DNA of 64,000 nt from Hyphomonadaceae bacterium UBA1933 (GCA_002337085.1 DDFH01000004.1:62001-126000); one strand, 5' to 3'. Positions 18,235 through 28,265 are shown, counted from the stretch's first letter. Made by a program: numbers and translations. The notes: generated by a model from the sequence alone, not told the origin.

Positions 18235-21015
18235 ATGAGAAAATTCAATCTAATCAAAAACAGACAAAGCAGAACAAATGCTTTAATTAACGCAACCTCA
18301 ATTTTCGCATTGTCGCTTTCTGCGGCACTAATTGGCGCACCAAGTTTGGCACTTGCACAAGATGCAACCAAAGACACAAAAACTGAGGCAGCGAAAAGCG
18401 ACACCAACAAAGAAGATACTGTGGTGGTAGTTGGCATTCGTAAAAGCCTTAGAAAAGCAATTTCTTTAAAACGCACAAACCTTTCCGTTGTAGAAGTTGC
18501 CACCGCAGAAGATATTGGCAAATTACCAGGTGTTTCGATTGCGGAAACTCTTTCCCGCCTTCCTGGTGTCGCAGTACAACGCGTTAACGGCCGCGCGCAG
18601 GCAATTTCAATTCGTGGTATGGGTCCTACATTTGGTGTAACCCTATTGAATGGCATGGAAATGGTATCAACGGGTGATGATCGCTCATTTGAATATGACC
18701 AGTTTCCGGCTGAATTAACAACCCAATTAACGGTTTATAAAACCCCAGATGCTGCGTTGGGAACTCAAGGCCTCGCCGGAACAGTTGATATTTCAACCAT
18801 AGATCCATTACTGGCAAGTGGTAAAAAATTTAACGTAAGCGCTCGTGCAGAACTTAATTCTTTTAACAAACTTATTCCAGGTGCAAAAAATACAGGGTCA
18901 CGTTTTTCAGCATCATATATTGATAAAAATGATGATGGTACATTTGGTGTTGCACTTGGTTATACGCGCCTAGATTCGCCAACTTTAAAGAAATATTTCA
19001 ACCCATGGGATTTCGGCACAGCTATAAGTTTGGGAGTTTCAGGCATACCAGAAAATACACTGGTTTACGATGGATTTGAAACCGGCGTCATGGCTTGGGA
19101 CGGGGTTCGTGACAGCATGATGGGGGTTTTTGAATTCAAACCAACCGACAATTTCAAAAGCAAACTAAATATTTTCCATTCTCAATTCAAACAAGACATG
19201 AATGGTCGTGAATTAGTTGGCGTTCTAGGTGACTGGGGCCTAGGCAATGTTTCCACAAGTGTTACACAAAATAATGGTGCGGGTGGGCTTACGGTTCAAA
19301 ATGTTGCCGCAGTAGTAACAATGCGTGAAGATCATCGTAAAGATGATTTGGACGCCATTAGCTGGACGAATGAATATTATGTTGGTGGTTGGACATTAGA
19401 AGCTGATTTGGGCTATTCAAAAGCAACCCGCAAGCAAAAAACTTATGAAGTATATGCCGCAACCAAAGATCCAATTACTATGACTGCAAATATCAGTTCT
19501 GGTTTTGATGGCTTTGGTCAAGTTTCTTCCAACTTCGATTTTGGCAATATCGCAAATTATAATTATGCCTCATATTGGTGGGGCGGCGGCGGCGGAAATA
19601 TCCTTGACGCTCTTATTAATGATGAAATGAAAAATGCGCGACTTTCTGGCAAGCATGATTTCAAATATGGCATTTTCAAAGACTTCGAAGGTGGCATAAT
19701 TTATTCCGATAGAACCAAAAAAGTTATTTATGCTGGAACAACAATGTTATTGTCTAATCCGACCCAGAACGGTTGTATCCATTATTATGGCGGAAGTTCT
19801 GATGGCTGTATGGCAATTCCGACAAGCATACTTCAATCACCTGTTAACCTTAGTTTCGTGGGAGTTCCAAACATAATCAGCTTTAATGCAACAGATGCAT
19901 TAAGTGGTCCTGAGTTTGTTGCAAATACTGTCCAAAATAAAAACCCACAATGGAACTATAATATAAGTGAAAAAATCACCACCGCCTTTGCAAAATTTGG
20001 CCTTGAATTTGACGCCGGAATTCCTTTTACTGGTAACATTGGATTGCAAGCAATCCATACTGAGCAAGGTTCAATTGGCACCAATGACAACAATGATGGC
20101 ACAAAATCATTGGTAAGTGTTAAGAAAACTTATACAAACTATCTGCCAAGCCTTAACTTAACTGGTGATTTGGGCAATGGTCTTTATATCAAACTTGCGG
20201 CAGCAAAAGTTCAAGCCAGACCAGAATTAGATATGATGCGCGCTAACTTCTCCGCCGCAGTAGCAACTGCACCGAAGGTTCAATGGATAGGCAGTGGTGG
20301 TAACCCAACTTTAGAGCCATGGCGCGCAAATGCCTATGATATTTCTTTGGAAAAATATTTTACCAAAGGTACATATTTTGCCATTGCTGGCTTTAGAAAA
20401 GATATCACTACTGGTGTTAAAGAACAAACCATACAATTTGACTTCACGGGATTTAACAATGTTTCATCCGCAATCCCTCCAAGCAATATTGGTTTTTTGA
20501 CTGCACCGGCAAACGTAAGTTCTGGCTATATTCAAGGGGTTGAGTTTAGTGGCGCAATGGAACTTAGCTTAATTAACAAGGCGCTTGATGGCTTCGGCAT
20601 TATCGGAAGTTTATCTAATTCAAAATCAAATATTCCGGGTACAGATATAAACGGCGCACCAACAAATCAGCCTCTTGATGGTTTTTCTGGCGTTGTTGCA
20701 AACCTAAGTGTTTATTATGAAAATAATGGATGGCAATTCCGTGTTGGCGATAGATATCGTTCAAAATTCTCGGCACTTCGTCGCGATTCGTTTATTCAAG
20801 TTATTGATAGTGTTCGCCCTGAAAATCTTGTTGACTTACAAGCGGGATATACATTCCAAAGTGGCCCGTTACAGGATTTGAATATCTTGTTCCAAATCAA
20901 CAATCTCACTGATGAACCTTATGTCACTTCACAAACCGTAGAAGGGGTTGAGGCATTAAAAGAATATCACAAATTCGGGCGCCAATATTTGTTGGGCGTA
21001 AGCTATAAATTCTAG
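18235..21015 (+). CDS. TonB-dependent receptor, probable chitooligosaccharide/GlcNAc-oligomer uptake
   Basis: The product (926 aa) is an outer-membrane transporter of the Caulobacter/Xanthomonas type. A signal peptide ends at ALAQ (about residue 39). A TonB box-like TVVVVGIRKSLRKAI follows, then a plug (VSIAETLSRLPGVAVQRVNGR, AISIRGMGP) and a long barrel ending in LLGVSYKF with the usual terminal aromatic. The ATG at 18235 has GGGGGAAAG in front; an upstream in-frame ATG at 18187 lacks a ribosome site. It lies next to GH20 hexosaminidase and NagX genes and has the nag-type operator, so it should bring chitooligosaccharides across the outer membrane. It is powered by TonB-ExbBD, not seen here. 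Confidence 0.9.
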   Translation: MRKFNLIKNRQSRTNALINATSIFALSLSAALIGAPSLALAQDATKDTKTEAAKSDTNKEDTVVVVGIRKSLRKAISLKRTNLSVVEVATAEDIGKLPGVSIAETLSRLPGVAVQRVNGRAQAISIRGMGPTFGVTLLNGMEMVSTGDDRSFEYDQFPAELTTQLTVYKTPDAALGTQGLAGTVDISTIDPLLASGKKFNVSARAELNSFNKLIPGAKNTGSRFSASYIDKNDDGTFGVALGYTRLDSPTLKKYFNPWDFGTAISLGVSGIPENTLVYDGFETGVMAWDGVRDSMMGVFEFKPTDNFKSKLNIFHSQFKQDMNGRELVGVLGDWGLGNVSTSVTQNNGAGGLTVQNVAAVVTMREDHRKDDLDAISWTNEYYVGGWTLEADLGYSKATRKQKTYEVYAATKDPITMTANISSGFDGFGQVSSNFDFGNIANYNYASYWWGGGGGNILDALINDEMKNARLSGKHDFKYGIFKDFEGGIIYSDRTKKVIYAGTTMLLSNPTQNGCIHYYGGSSDGCMAIPTSILQSPVNLSFVGVPNIISFNATDALSGPEFVANTVQNKNPQWNYNISEKITTAFAKFGLEFDAGIPFTGNIGLQAIHTEQGSIGTNDNNDGTKSLVSVKKTYTNYLPSLNLTGDLGNGLYIKLAAAKVQARPELDMMRANFSAAVATAPKVQWIGSGGNPTLEPWRANAYDISLEKYFTKGTYFAIAGFRKDITTGVKEQTIQFDFTGFNNVSSAIPPSNIGFLTAPANVSSGYIQGVEFSGAMELSLINKALDGFGIIGSLSNSKSNIPGTDINGAPTNQPLDGFSGVVANLSVYYENNGWQFRVGDRYRSKFSALRRDSFIQVIDSVRPENLVDLQAGYTFQSGPLQDLNILFQINNLTDEPYVTSQTVEGVEALKEYHKFGRQYLLGVSYKF

Positions 21016-21032
21016 CTGCTTTAAACTATATA

Positions 21033-21064
21033 ATTAACGCCTGTCTTTAATGGCAGGCGTTAAT
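21033..21064 (+). terminator. Intergenic hairpin between nag receptor and hexosaminidase genes
   Basis: An 11-bp perfect inverted repeat (ATTAACGCCTG and CAGGCGTTAAT) with a 10-nt loop follows the receptor stop. There is no T-tract afterwards, so it more likely stabilises the receptor mRNA 3' end or partly attenuates transcription into the hexosaminidase gene than stops it fully. Confidence 0.55.
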
Positions 21065-21091
21065 ATAAATATAAAATAGATGGGAATAGCA

Positions 21092-23530
21092 ATGGTAAGA
21101 CGTTTATTAATCACAACAGCGATAATTTCACCGCTTGCTATCACCCCTACAATTTCTTTGGCACAAGACATCAACATTGGTGTTGAATGGCAAGCACAAA
21201 AATACATAACTGAAAACAACCATCATTTTACCGAAGCCGCCTTTATAATTGCCAATAAAGGCAAACTTCCAATCAATACAAATGATTGGAAGCTATGTTT
21301 TTCTTCAATAATTGGTGCAAAAACCCTTGAAAATGCAAATGCTGTCATAGAGCCGATTGCTGGGCCGCTTTATTGCGCACGTTTCAGCAATTCCGACACA
21401 ACAATCCCCGCAGGTTCATCACTAACCATGCGTTTTGAACATACGGAAACCGTAACCAAAATCGAAAAAGCGCCAGTAGCACCTTATATTGTTTTTGATA
21501 ACGCGCCACACAATGGGATAAAAATTTCCGATTATAAAACCACCCCATTAGAGCGCACCAAACAGATTGAAGGCGCGGCAGTTGGCACTTCGACACTTGT
21601 AACACCGCAAGATATTTATCTTAAAAACCAAAATATAATTGATATACCAAAATCAAAATTACCGCCAATTTTTCCAACGCCAAAAGAAAATGAAAAATAT
21701 GATGGCGTATTAGAGCTTAATGGTGCGCCTGTAATTATCGCTTCACCCAAGTTAAAAAATGAGGCGGCATTTGCCACAAAAATTTTCCAAACTTCGTTTA
21801 GCAAAGCAGGAACAAAACAATCCATTAAGCTTGAGATTGCAAAACTTGCCAAGCAAACATCACCCGATGCCTATGAGCTAGACATCACACCAAAAGGGAT
21901 AAAAATCACTGGTAATAGCCCAAGCGGGGTTTATTACGGTTTGCAATCGCTGCGGCAATTATTACCAAATACCAAGGCGGATAAATTTGAGCTTCCGGCA
22001 TTAAAAATTGTTGATGCCCCTGATTTTGAATATCGCGGTCTATTGGTGGATGTGGCGCGCAATTTTCAGCCCAAAGCACAAATTCTGCGAACTATTGATA
22101 TTATGGCACGCCTAAAACTAAATAGGCTTCACTTACACCTTATTGATGACGAGGGTTGGCGTCTTGAAATCAAAAAAATCCCTGAATTAACACAAATTGG
22201 GGCAAAACGTGGTGAAGGCCTATGGTATAAAAACTTGCCGTCTGCTTATGGTTCTGGCCCAGATGTTAAAGACCCGCATGGCAGTGGTTTTTATACCCAA
22301 GAAGATTTTATTGAAATCTTGCAATATGGCGCCAAAAATCACGTTGAAATCATTCCAGAAATTGAAATGCCGGGGCATTCACGCGCCGCCGTTAAATCAA
22401 TGGAAGCACGCGAATTTTTACTTAAACAAAAAAATGCAAAAGACGCATCTAAGTTTCTTTTAAGTGACCCTGATGACAAGTCACAATATCACACCGCCCA
22501 AAATTATACCGACGACGTAATGAACCCAGGGCTTGATTCAACCTATGTCTTTATTGATACGGTCGTTGGCGAGATTGCAGGGCTTTATAAAAAAGCGGGC
22601 GTTAAACAAAACATCCTTCATATTGGTGCCGATGAACTTGCAAATGGTGCATGGGAAAAATCACCAATCGCAATTGCAAAAATGAAGGAGTTAAACCTTA
22701 ATTCAACCAATGAATTATGGGATTATTTTTATAATCGGGTCGCAGAATCACTTGCTAAAAATGGCTTTAAAATTGGGGCATGGGAAGAATTAGGGGTAAA
22801 ACGCGAAAGCACATATCCAATAAACCAGAAATTCCTAAACCGTGGTGCAACCCTTTATGTCTGGAACAATCTTGAAGGCTCGGAAGACCTTGCATATCGC
22901 CTTGCCAATGGTGGCTTTAAGGTTGTTTTAGGGCCGGTAAGCAATTTCTATTTTGATATGGCTTATAATGAAGACGCCCTTGAACCCGGGCATAATTGGG
23001 GCGGATATATTGATCTTGAAAAAGCATATTCCTTTAACCCCTATGCACTTCAAGGAACTGATAAGGAAAACAAGGTTAAATTAGAGGATGCTGCAAAGTC
23101 AAATATTGTCGGCATCGAGGCTATGATGTTTTCGGAAACCATGCGCGACCCTGCGCGGATTGATTATATGATGATGCCGCGTATCTTTGCATTATCGCAA
23201 AATGCGTGGGCAAGGCACGATAATTCCGATCCTTCAAAATGGTCGGTTTTTGTCAATCAATTGGGTAAAAATCTATTGCCGCAGTTTGATGCGCAATTGC
23301 CAAATCTAAATTACCGCATTGCCCCACCTGGGCTTATGATTGAAAACAATATTGTCTTGGTAAATTATCAATTGCCGGGTTTTGCCTTGCGCTATACCAC
23401 CGATGGCACAGAACCGACCATCAATAGCCCGTTGGTAAAAGGCCCAATAAATGACCGCGCAATAATAAAAGTATGCGCATTTAATAAAATTGGCAGAAAA
23501 AGCCGAACCAGCACAATAGATAATAGGTAA
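21092..23530 (+). CDS. Beta-N-acetylhexosaminidase, GH20 family
   Basis: The product (812 aa) has a signal peptide (cleavage near SLAQ, about residue 25), a CHB_HEX-type beta domain (about 28-165), a GH20 N-terminal domain (about 205-320) and the GH20 TIM barrel (about 325-680) with the catalytic Asp-Glu pair D514-E515 in HIGADELANG. LNRLHLHLIDDEGWRLEIKK and PEIEMPGHSRAAVK are further family landmarks. A C-terminal domain (RYTTDGTEPTINSP) closes the protein. It releases GlcNAc from chitooligosaccharides, presumably in the periplasm, feeding NagE. The ATG at 21092 has GGGAA upstream; the one at 21080 has no ribosome site. It is separated from nagX by 4 bp. Confidence 0.94.
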   Translation: MVRRLLITTAIISPLAITPTISLAQDINIGVEWQAQKYITENNHHFTEAAFIIANKGKLPINTNDWKLCFSSIIGAKTLENANAVIEPIAGPLYCARFSNSDTTIPAGSSLTMRFEHTETVTKIEKAPVAPYIVFDNAPHNGIKISDYKTTPLERTKQIEGAAVGTSTLVTPQDIYLKNQNIIDIPKSKLPPIFPTPKENEKYDGVLELNGAPVIIASPKLKNEAAFATKIFQTSFSKAGTKQSIKLEIAKLAKQTSPDAYELDITPKGIKITGNSPSGVYYGLQSLRQLLPNTKADKFELPALKIVDAPDFEYRGLLVDVARNFQPKAQILRTIDIMARLKLNRLHLHLIDDEGWRLEIKKIPELTQIGAKRGEGLWYKNLPSAYGSGPDVKDPHGSGFYTQEDFIEILQYGAKNHVEIIPEIEMPGHSRAAVKSMEAREFLLKQKNAKDASKFLLSDPDDKSQYHTAQNYTDDVMNPGLDSTYVFIDTVVGEIAGLYKKAGVKQNILHIGADELANGAWEKSPIAIAKMKELNLNSTNELWDYFYNRVAESLAKNGFKIGAWEELGVKRESTYPINQKFLNRGATLYVWNNLEGSEDLAYRLANGGFKVVLGPVSNFYFDMAYNEDALEPGHNWGGYIDLEKAYSFNPYALQGTDKENKVKLEDAAKSNIVGIEAMMFSETMRDPARIDYMMMPRIFALSQNAWARHDNSDPSKWSVFVNQLGKNLLPQFDAQLPNLNYRIAPPGLMIENNIVLVNYQLPGFALRYTTDGTEPTINSPLVKGPINDRAIIKVCAFNKIGRKSRTSTIDNR

Positions 23531-23534
23531 TAAT

Positions 23535-24653
23535 ATGGGAGAAAACCAATTGCAAAATCGCTATCTTGCGATTGACGTTATGCGTGGCATGACTGTGGCA
23601 TTGATGATTGTGGTCAATATGTCAATTTCGAGCCAATTATCATATGCACAGCTTCTTCATGCCACATGGTTTGGCTTTACATTAACCGATGCAATCTTTC
23701 CGACCTTTTTATTCGTTGTTGGTTCGGCAATGGCATTCACAATGCCGCGCTATGAAAATAATAAAAATAATGGCCTTTTCATAAAGACGTTAAAGCGCGC
23801 TTTTTTGATTTTTCTTTTTGGTTTTATTGTTTCCAATTTCCCATTTTTCCATATAAAAAATGGTGAGATAATCTTTCAAGATTTTGACAATTTACGCTTT
23901 CTTGGGGTTTTACAAAGAATTGGTATTTGTTTTGCCCTTGCCACCCTTATAATCCATTTTACAGGTAAAAAAGGGGCGTTAATATATTCAATACTATCAT
24001 TGCCGATTTATTGGATTTTAATTGCGCACTTTGGTGATTATAGCCTTGAACATAATGCCGCCCTAAAATTTGATTTAGTAATATTTGGCGCAAGCCACCT
24101 TTATAAAGGCGAAGGCATTCCATTTGACCCAGAAGGGCTTTTGGGAATAATCCCATCCTTGGCAAACTTATTATCAGGCTATTTGGTAGTAAGTTATCTT
24201 CGCAATGCCAGCGATAAAAAAAGCGCTAATTTCAAAATAATCGCTTTGGGAATAATTTTAATTATAATCGGCAATATTTTGGCGCAATTTTTTCCAATAT
24301 CCAAAAAGCTTTGGACATCGTCATACGCCTGTCTGACCATTGGGATTGATTGTTTGGTTTTGGGAATTTTGGTATATTTTATTGACATATGTGACCTTAA
24401 AAAAGGAACATATTATTTTGAAGTATTTGGCAAGAATACATTGTTCATCTATATTTTTGCCGAAATATTAATGGCAATATTATGGACCATTCAAATCAAT
24501 GGCACAGAATTAATGATGGTAATTTATAATGATATATTTGCCAAAATTGCGCCGATTAAAATTGCATCATTTCTATTTTCTTTGGCATTCATGCAAATGT
24601 GTTGGTTTATTGCATATTGGCTCGATAAAAAGAAAATTTATATTAAAATATAA
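23535..24653 (+). CDS. nagX: NagX-type membrane protein (HGSNAT/DUF5009-like)
   Basis: The product (372 aa) is a polytopic inner-membrane protein with about ten helices. It begins RYLAIDVMRGMTVALMIVVN and continues TLTDAIFPTFLFVVGSAMAF, which is the signature of the family related to heparan-alpha-glucosaminide N-acetyltransferase. Such genes are regular members of GlcNAc operons and are called nagX there; a role in passing or acetylating amino sugars across the membrane has been proposed but is not settled. It follows the hexosaminidase gene by 4 bp, and a strong terminator lies just downstream. Confidence 0.85.
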   Translation: MGENQLQNRYLAIDVMRGMTVALMIVVNMSISSQLSYAQLLHATWFGFTLTDAIFPTFLFVVGSAMAFTMPRYENNKNNGLFIKTLKRAFLIFLFGFIVSNFPFFHIKNGEIIFQDFDNLRFLGVLQRIGICFALATLIIHFTGKKGALIYSILSLPIYWILIAHFGDYSLEHNAALKFDLVIFGASHLYKGEGIPFDPEGLLGIIPSLANLLSGYLVVSYLRNASDKKSANFKIIALGIILIIIGNILAQFFPISKKLWTSSYACLTIGIDCLVLGILVYFIDICDLKKGTYYFEVFGKNTLFIYIFAEILMAILWTIQINGTELMMVIYNDIFAKIAPIKIASFLFSLAFMQMCWFIAYWLDKKKIYIKI

Positions 24654-24657
24654 ACTC

Positions 24658-24693
24658 AATTGCGGTTTAGAACCCATGCCCTAAACCGCAATT
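24658..24693. terminator. Bidirectional terminator between convergent nagX and TPR genes
   Basis: A perfect 13-bp stem AATTGCGGTTTAG / CTAAACCGCAATT (24658-24670, 24681-24693) with a 10-nt loop sits between two convergent stops. The A and T arms at the base give short U-runs in both directions. Confidence 0.85.
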
Positions 24694-24700
24694 AATATAA

Positions 24701-25366
24701 TTATATACGTTTTTTGGCGGCATTCATAAGGTTTAGTGCCTGTGATTTTCTTCCTGCATCACCAACTGCACGGTTTGCCCGTGCAGGCGCTTTATAAGAG
24801 CGTTCAGCATAATTATACGCGCCCTTATAATCACCAGAGATATATAATAAATCGGCCATGAAATAATTGGCATCAACATCATTTGGGCTTACAGATAATG
24901 CATGTTGTAAATAGGTTTTCGCCTTAGCCTTGTCACCAAACGCAATAGGTGGGCCAGGGACATGGGTGTACATCGCGCCGAGGCTTGCAAATGCGCCTCC
25001 ATTAAGCGCATTTGGGTTCATTTTAATGCTGCGCTCTAATAATGCTTTTGACTGATTGGCAATTGGAAGCGCACTAAAAGCACCAACATCTTTTGCCTTT
25101 ACCCCAAGGATGATGGCTTCCCAAATTAATGGCTCGGCACGTCCTGGGTTGGCTTTTGCTAATTGTTCAGCTTCGTTAATGGCCCTGTCTTCTGCGGCCA
25201 TGCGTTGTGATTTATTTGGGGTTGAAAAATTTAATTGGTCAAAATGTTGTTCAAGCGTGGTTAGTTTTTGTTCGAAACTTTCGCCTTGTGCAAAGGCACT
25301 GGTGGCAAATGCACTTAATGACAATGTTGCAAAAGCGATTTTTGCAAAATTTGATTGTTTGGTCAT
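24701..25366 (-). CDS. Exported TPR-repeat protein of unknown function
   Basis: The product (221 aa) has a clear signal peptide (MTKQSNFAKIAFATLSLSAF, cleavage near AFAQ, residue 27) and then an all-helical body with tetratricopeptide-like units around residues 75-110 and 140-190 (AKTYLQHALSVSPNDVDANY, SGDYKGAYNYAERSYKAP). It is the last gene of the minus-strand cluster with the T_hemolysin-like protein, the acyl-AMP ligase/diiron oxidase fusion and the SDR, 15 bp after the SDR. AGGAGAG precedes the start. Its role is unknown; a periplasmic scaffold or carrier for the cluster's product is a guess. Confidence 0.8.
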   Translation of the reverse strand: MTKQSNFAKIAFATLSLSAFATSAFAQGESFEQKLTTLEQHFDQLNFSTPNKSQRMAAEDRAINEAEQLAKANPGRAEPLIWEAIILGVKAKDVGAFSALPIANQSKALLERSIKMNPNALNGGAFASLGAMYTHVPGPPIAFGDKAKAKTYLQHALSVSPNDVDANYFMADLLYISGDYKGAYNYAERSYKAPARANRAVGDAGRKSQALNLMNAAKKRI

Positions 25367-25381
25367 TTTACTCTCCTGATA

Positions 25382-26137
25382 TTATACGAATAATGATTTT
25401 GCTTTGCGGTCTTTTTCTGAAAGTGCTTCATCGACCAATGACGGAAGGATGCTATTCAGGCGAACAAAAAACGCCTCGGGAAAACCAATATAGACATCCT
25501 TGGCATCATCCTCGACGGCCTCAACAATGCGCGAAGCAATATAAACGGGGTCGTCCATACTCATTTTGGTCAAGTCGGCATATTTCAAAACCTGCGATGA
25601 ATTCATGGTGGTTTTGACGGCACGTGGCGCGATATAAGTGGTTTTAATTCCAGTTCCTTTTAGCTCGCGGCGCAATGCCTGTGATAGGCCGCGCAAACCT
25701 GATTTTGAACTTGAATAAGTTACAAAATGACCAAAATTTATCGATCCGAAAATTGAGCCAACATTAACAATATGCCCCGAATTTTTTGCCTTCATTTTTG
25801 GCAAAACCGTTGCAATAATTCGGGTTGGGGCAATAAGATTAATCATATAGGTTTTGTATAAACTATCTGCCGATTGCGCCTCAAATGGCCCAAAATATTG
25901 GATGCCAGCAAGGTTGATTACAATGTCCCAATCTTCCTCGGCGATTTTTTCGCAAACCGCCTCAATTCCTGCTGGATCTGATAAATCACCCACAATTGTT
26001 TCAACACCAGATACATTTTCTTTATGGCGAGTGATGATGGTAAGCCTGCCACCGCTTGCAATGATTTGTGCGGTTAATGGTGCGCCAATGCCACCAGTGC
26101 CACCAGTTAAAAGAATTTTCTTATTCTTAAATTGCAT
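25382..26137 (-). CDS. Short-chain dehydrogenase/reductase (SDR)
   Basis: The product (251 aa) has the SDR nucleotide-binding motif TGGTGGIG (about 11-18), NLAGIQ corresponding to the NAG motif, a catalytic Ser in NVGSIFGS and the YxxxK pair in TYSSSKSGLRG. The C-terminal third (VVEAVEDDAKDVYIGFPEAF) resembles membrane-linked SDRs that act on lipid-like substrates. It overlaps the acyl-AMP ligase fusion gene by 11 bp, so the two are translationally coupled. It probably reduces or oxidises the acyl product of the ligase/oxidase; the substrate is not visible from sequence. Confidence 0.88.
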   Translation of the reverse strand: MQFKNKKILLTGGTGGIGAPLTAQIIASGGRLTIITRHKENVSGVETIVGDLSDPAGIEAVCEKIAEEDWDIVINLAGIQYFGPFEAQSADSLYKTYMINLIAPTRIIATVLPKMKAKNSGHIVNVGSIFGSINFGHFVTYSSSKSGLRGLSQALRRELKGTGIKTTYIAPRAVKTTMNSSQVLKYADLTKMSMDDPVYIASRIVEAVEDDAKDVYIGFPEAFFVRLNSILPSLVDEALSEKDRKAKSLFV

Positions 26138-28265
26138 ATGCCAATTCCTTTTGATTATTTGCTGTTTGATTGCTGGTTAATGGAATAGAGGCGAACATTT
26201 CACCAAATAATTTGAAAACCATTTTTGCAACATGAATTATGGAATCTTGGTCGGCTGTATCGGAAATCTGGTTTACCAAACCCTCAAAAAAGCCGAGGTG
26301 GGAAATATCCAAATCGCCATGCGATGTAAGATATGTAAAACATTCAGGTCCCAGATTTAGATTTTGCGCAACCGCACCCGCACCCTTGGTCGCCAATTGT
26401 ACTGACGTCCCTTCAAGCACGAATACCATGCCAAAAAAGCCAACCGGATTAACGCGGTTAATATAATCATAGACATAGGACACCATTAATTCCGTTGCCG
26501 GATTTGGCGCTGAATCACGGGCTTTTATCATGTCACCACCCGCATTTTTAATGTCTGCAAGAATCCAGTTTTCATGCCCGGTTTCCTCCTCGACATATTC
26601 ATCAAGGGCTGAATGAAGCAATTTATTTTCAACAGGGATTTTAGCGCGCGCCGCCTCCATCAAAGGCACGGTGAATTTGACGTGGTGATACGCCTGCGTT
26701 AAATAGGCAATATAGGTTTCAAGGCTTATGTCACCTTTTAATCCGGCTTGAATTTGCGGAACCGCCATAAGCTTTTGCGCATCCAAAACGGTTTCAGAAA
26801 TTAGCTTATGATAAAATTTCAATTCCTGTGGGTTTTTAAAACGTCTTTCAAAAATTGCGGCGCGTTTAAGACGACCATTTTCGGTCAATTCCCCATTTGT
26901 CGGCAAAAATGGTGTGGTAAGATGAAATTCTTTGATTTTGGCATAATCAGGCAGGCTTTTATTAATTTCAAAAACCGCTCTTTCGATATCCACAATTTTA
27001 AAATCAGGCCGTGATGGAACAATCAACGCTGATAATGATGGAGCCGCATCGCCATATACAAAAATTTGCCCAATATTTGGATTGGCAAGAAACTCACCCT
27101 CAACCCATTCAGGGGAAATATTACGTCCAAAGGAGTTGATGATGATATTCTTTTTACGCCCAGAAATATAAAGCTTGCCATCAACGACATTACCAATATC
27201 GCCAGTTTTTAATTCTTTTACTGCGGCATCCTCGCCAACATAGCCCAAGAAGCAATTTTCAAGCTTTTTATGGCGAACAATTATTTCGCCATCGTCAGAA
27301 ATCCTAACTTCAAGATGCGGAAGTATTTTACCCGCAGAGCCAATAATCACATCTTTTGGGGTATTTAGTGTAACAACCGATGAACATTCAGAAAGACCAT
27401 ATCCTTCATAAATTGGAAGCCCGAGTTTTCTTGCACTTTCAAATAATTCACCCGCAACCCGCGCACCACCAACGGCAATAAATTCCAAACTATCAAGTCT
27501 TGTATTATTCTTTGCCATCGCTGCCATAAGACCGCGCAAAATTTCAGGAACTAATATCAAGCTTGTGGCATTGGTGTTTTTTATCGCAGAAAGCAAAAGC
27601 GATATTTCTGGCGCGAAAGGATTGGCAAAACCAATTTCTTTCAACGAATAAATCACATATTTACCACCGGCAATCAATGTTGTGTAAAGACCGGCAACAT
27701 TTTCAAGCAAAACCCCAAGCGGCAACACCGCAAAATGCGTTTTGGCAAATTCACCGCCAATGGCTTCTATCAGGCTAACCGATAAGGTTTCCATATGATC
27801 AAGCGATAAACAAACACCTTTTGGTGCGCCGGTTGATCCTGATGTATAAGTAATTTTAGCAGTGTTTTTAGGTAAAGAAACCGCCACATTTTTGGTAGGT
27901 GCAATTTTTAAATTTTTGCCAAAAACATTTATTGCCTCACCTTGGCTAGGGTTGATAAGTGCAATCGCCCCACAATCTTGCAGCGTGTTTTTAACCTGCT
28001 CATCACTAAAAAATGGCGGCAAAACAATCGCGGGAATACCGATATTTAATAGGGCCAAATCTATTGCGATTAATTCGGCGCAATTATCTAACGCAATTGC
28101 AATCGGGCGTGATTTATCTGGGAATTGTTCCAAAAAAACTTGGCTAAGTCGTGTTACTTCTTTCCATAATGCCTGATTAGAAACCTTGTTACCGCTGGTA
28201 ACAATTGCAATTTCATCAGGGTTCTTTGCGGCACGGTTTTTAATTGAATCAATGATTATTGACAT
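26127..28265 (-). CDS. Fusion of acyl-AMP ligase with a haem-oxygenase-like diiron oxidase (HDO) domain
   Basis: The product (712 aa) has an adenylate-forming domain at about 1-465, with the P-loop TSGSTGAPKG (141-150), YEGYGLSECSS, TGDIGNV and a late Lys in ENGRLKRAAI. The C-terminal part (about 480-700) is an all-helical TenA/CADD/UndA-like domain. All metal ligands of the HDO superfamily are in place: E561 and H564 in EETGHENW, E618 in VLEGTS, and H649, D653, H656 in HGDLDISH (HxxxDxxH). The ligase should activate a fatty or other carboxylic acid; known HDO enzymes desaturate, decarboxylate, cleave or N-oxidise their substrates. There is no carrier protein domain. The start has AGGAAT upstream and lies 20 bp after the T_hemolysin-like gene. 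The exact reaction is unknown. Confidence 0.87.
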   Translation of the reverse strand: MSIIIDSIKNRAAKNPDEIAIVTSGNKVSNQALWKEVTRLSQVFLEQFPDKSRPIAIALDNCAELIAIDLALLNIGIPAIVLPPFFSDEQVKNTLQDCGAIALINPSQGEAINVFGKNLKIAPTKNVAVSLPKNTAKITYTSGSTGAPKGVCLSLDHMETLSVSLIEAIGGEFAKTHFAVLPLGVLLENVAGLYTTLIAGGKYVIYSLKEIGFANPFAPEISLLLSAIKNTNATSLILVPEILRGLMAAMAKNNTRLDSLEFIAVGGARVAGELFESARKLGLPIYEGYGLSECSSVVTLNTPKDVIIGSAGKILPHLEVRISDDGEIIVRHKKLENCFLGYVGEDAAVKELKTGDIGNVVDGKLYISGRKKNIIINSFGRNISPEWVEGEFLANPNIGQIFVYGDAAPSLSALIVPSRPDFKIVDIERAVFEINKSLPDYAKIKEFHLTTPFLPTNGELTENGRLKRAAIFERRFKNPQELKFYHKLISETVLDAQKLMAVPQIQAGLKGDISLETYIAYLTQAYHHVKFTVPLMEAARAKIPVENKLLHSALDEYVEEETGHENWILADIKNAGGDMIKARDSAPNPATELMVSYVYDYINRVNPVGFFGMVFVLEGTSVQLATKGAGAVAQNLNLGPECFTYLTSHGDLDISHLGFFEGLVNQISDTADQDSIIHVAKMVFKLFGEMFASIPLTSNQTANNQKELAYAI

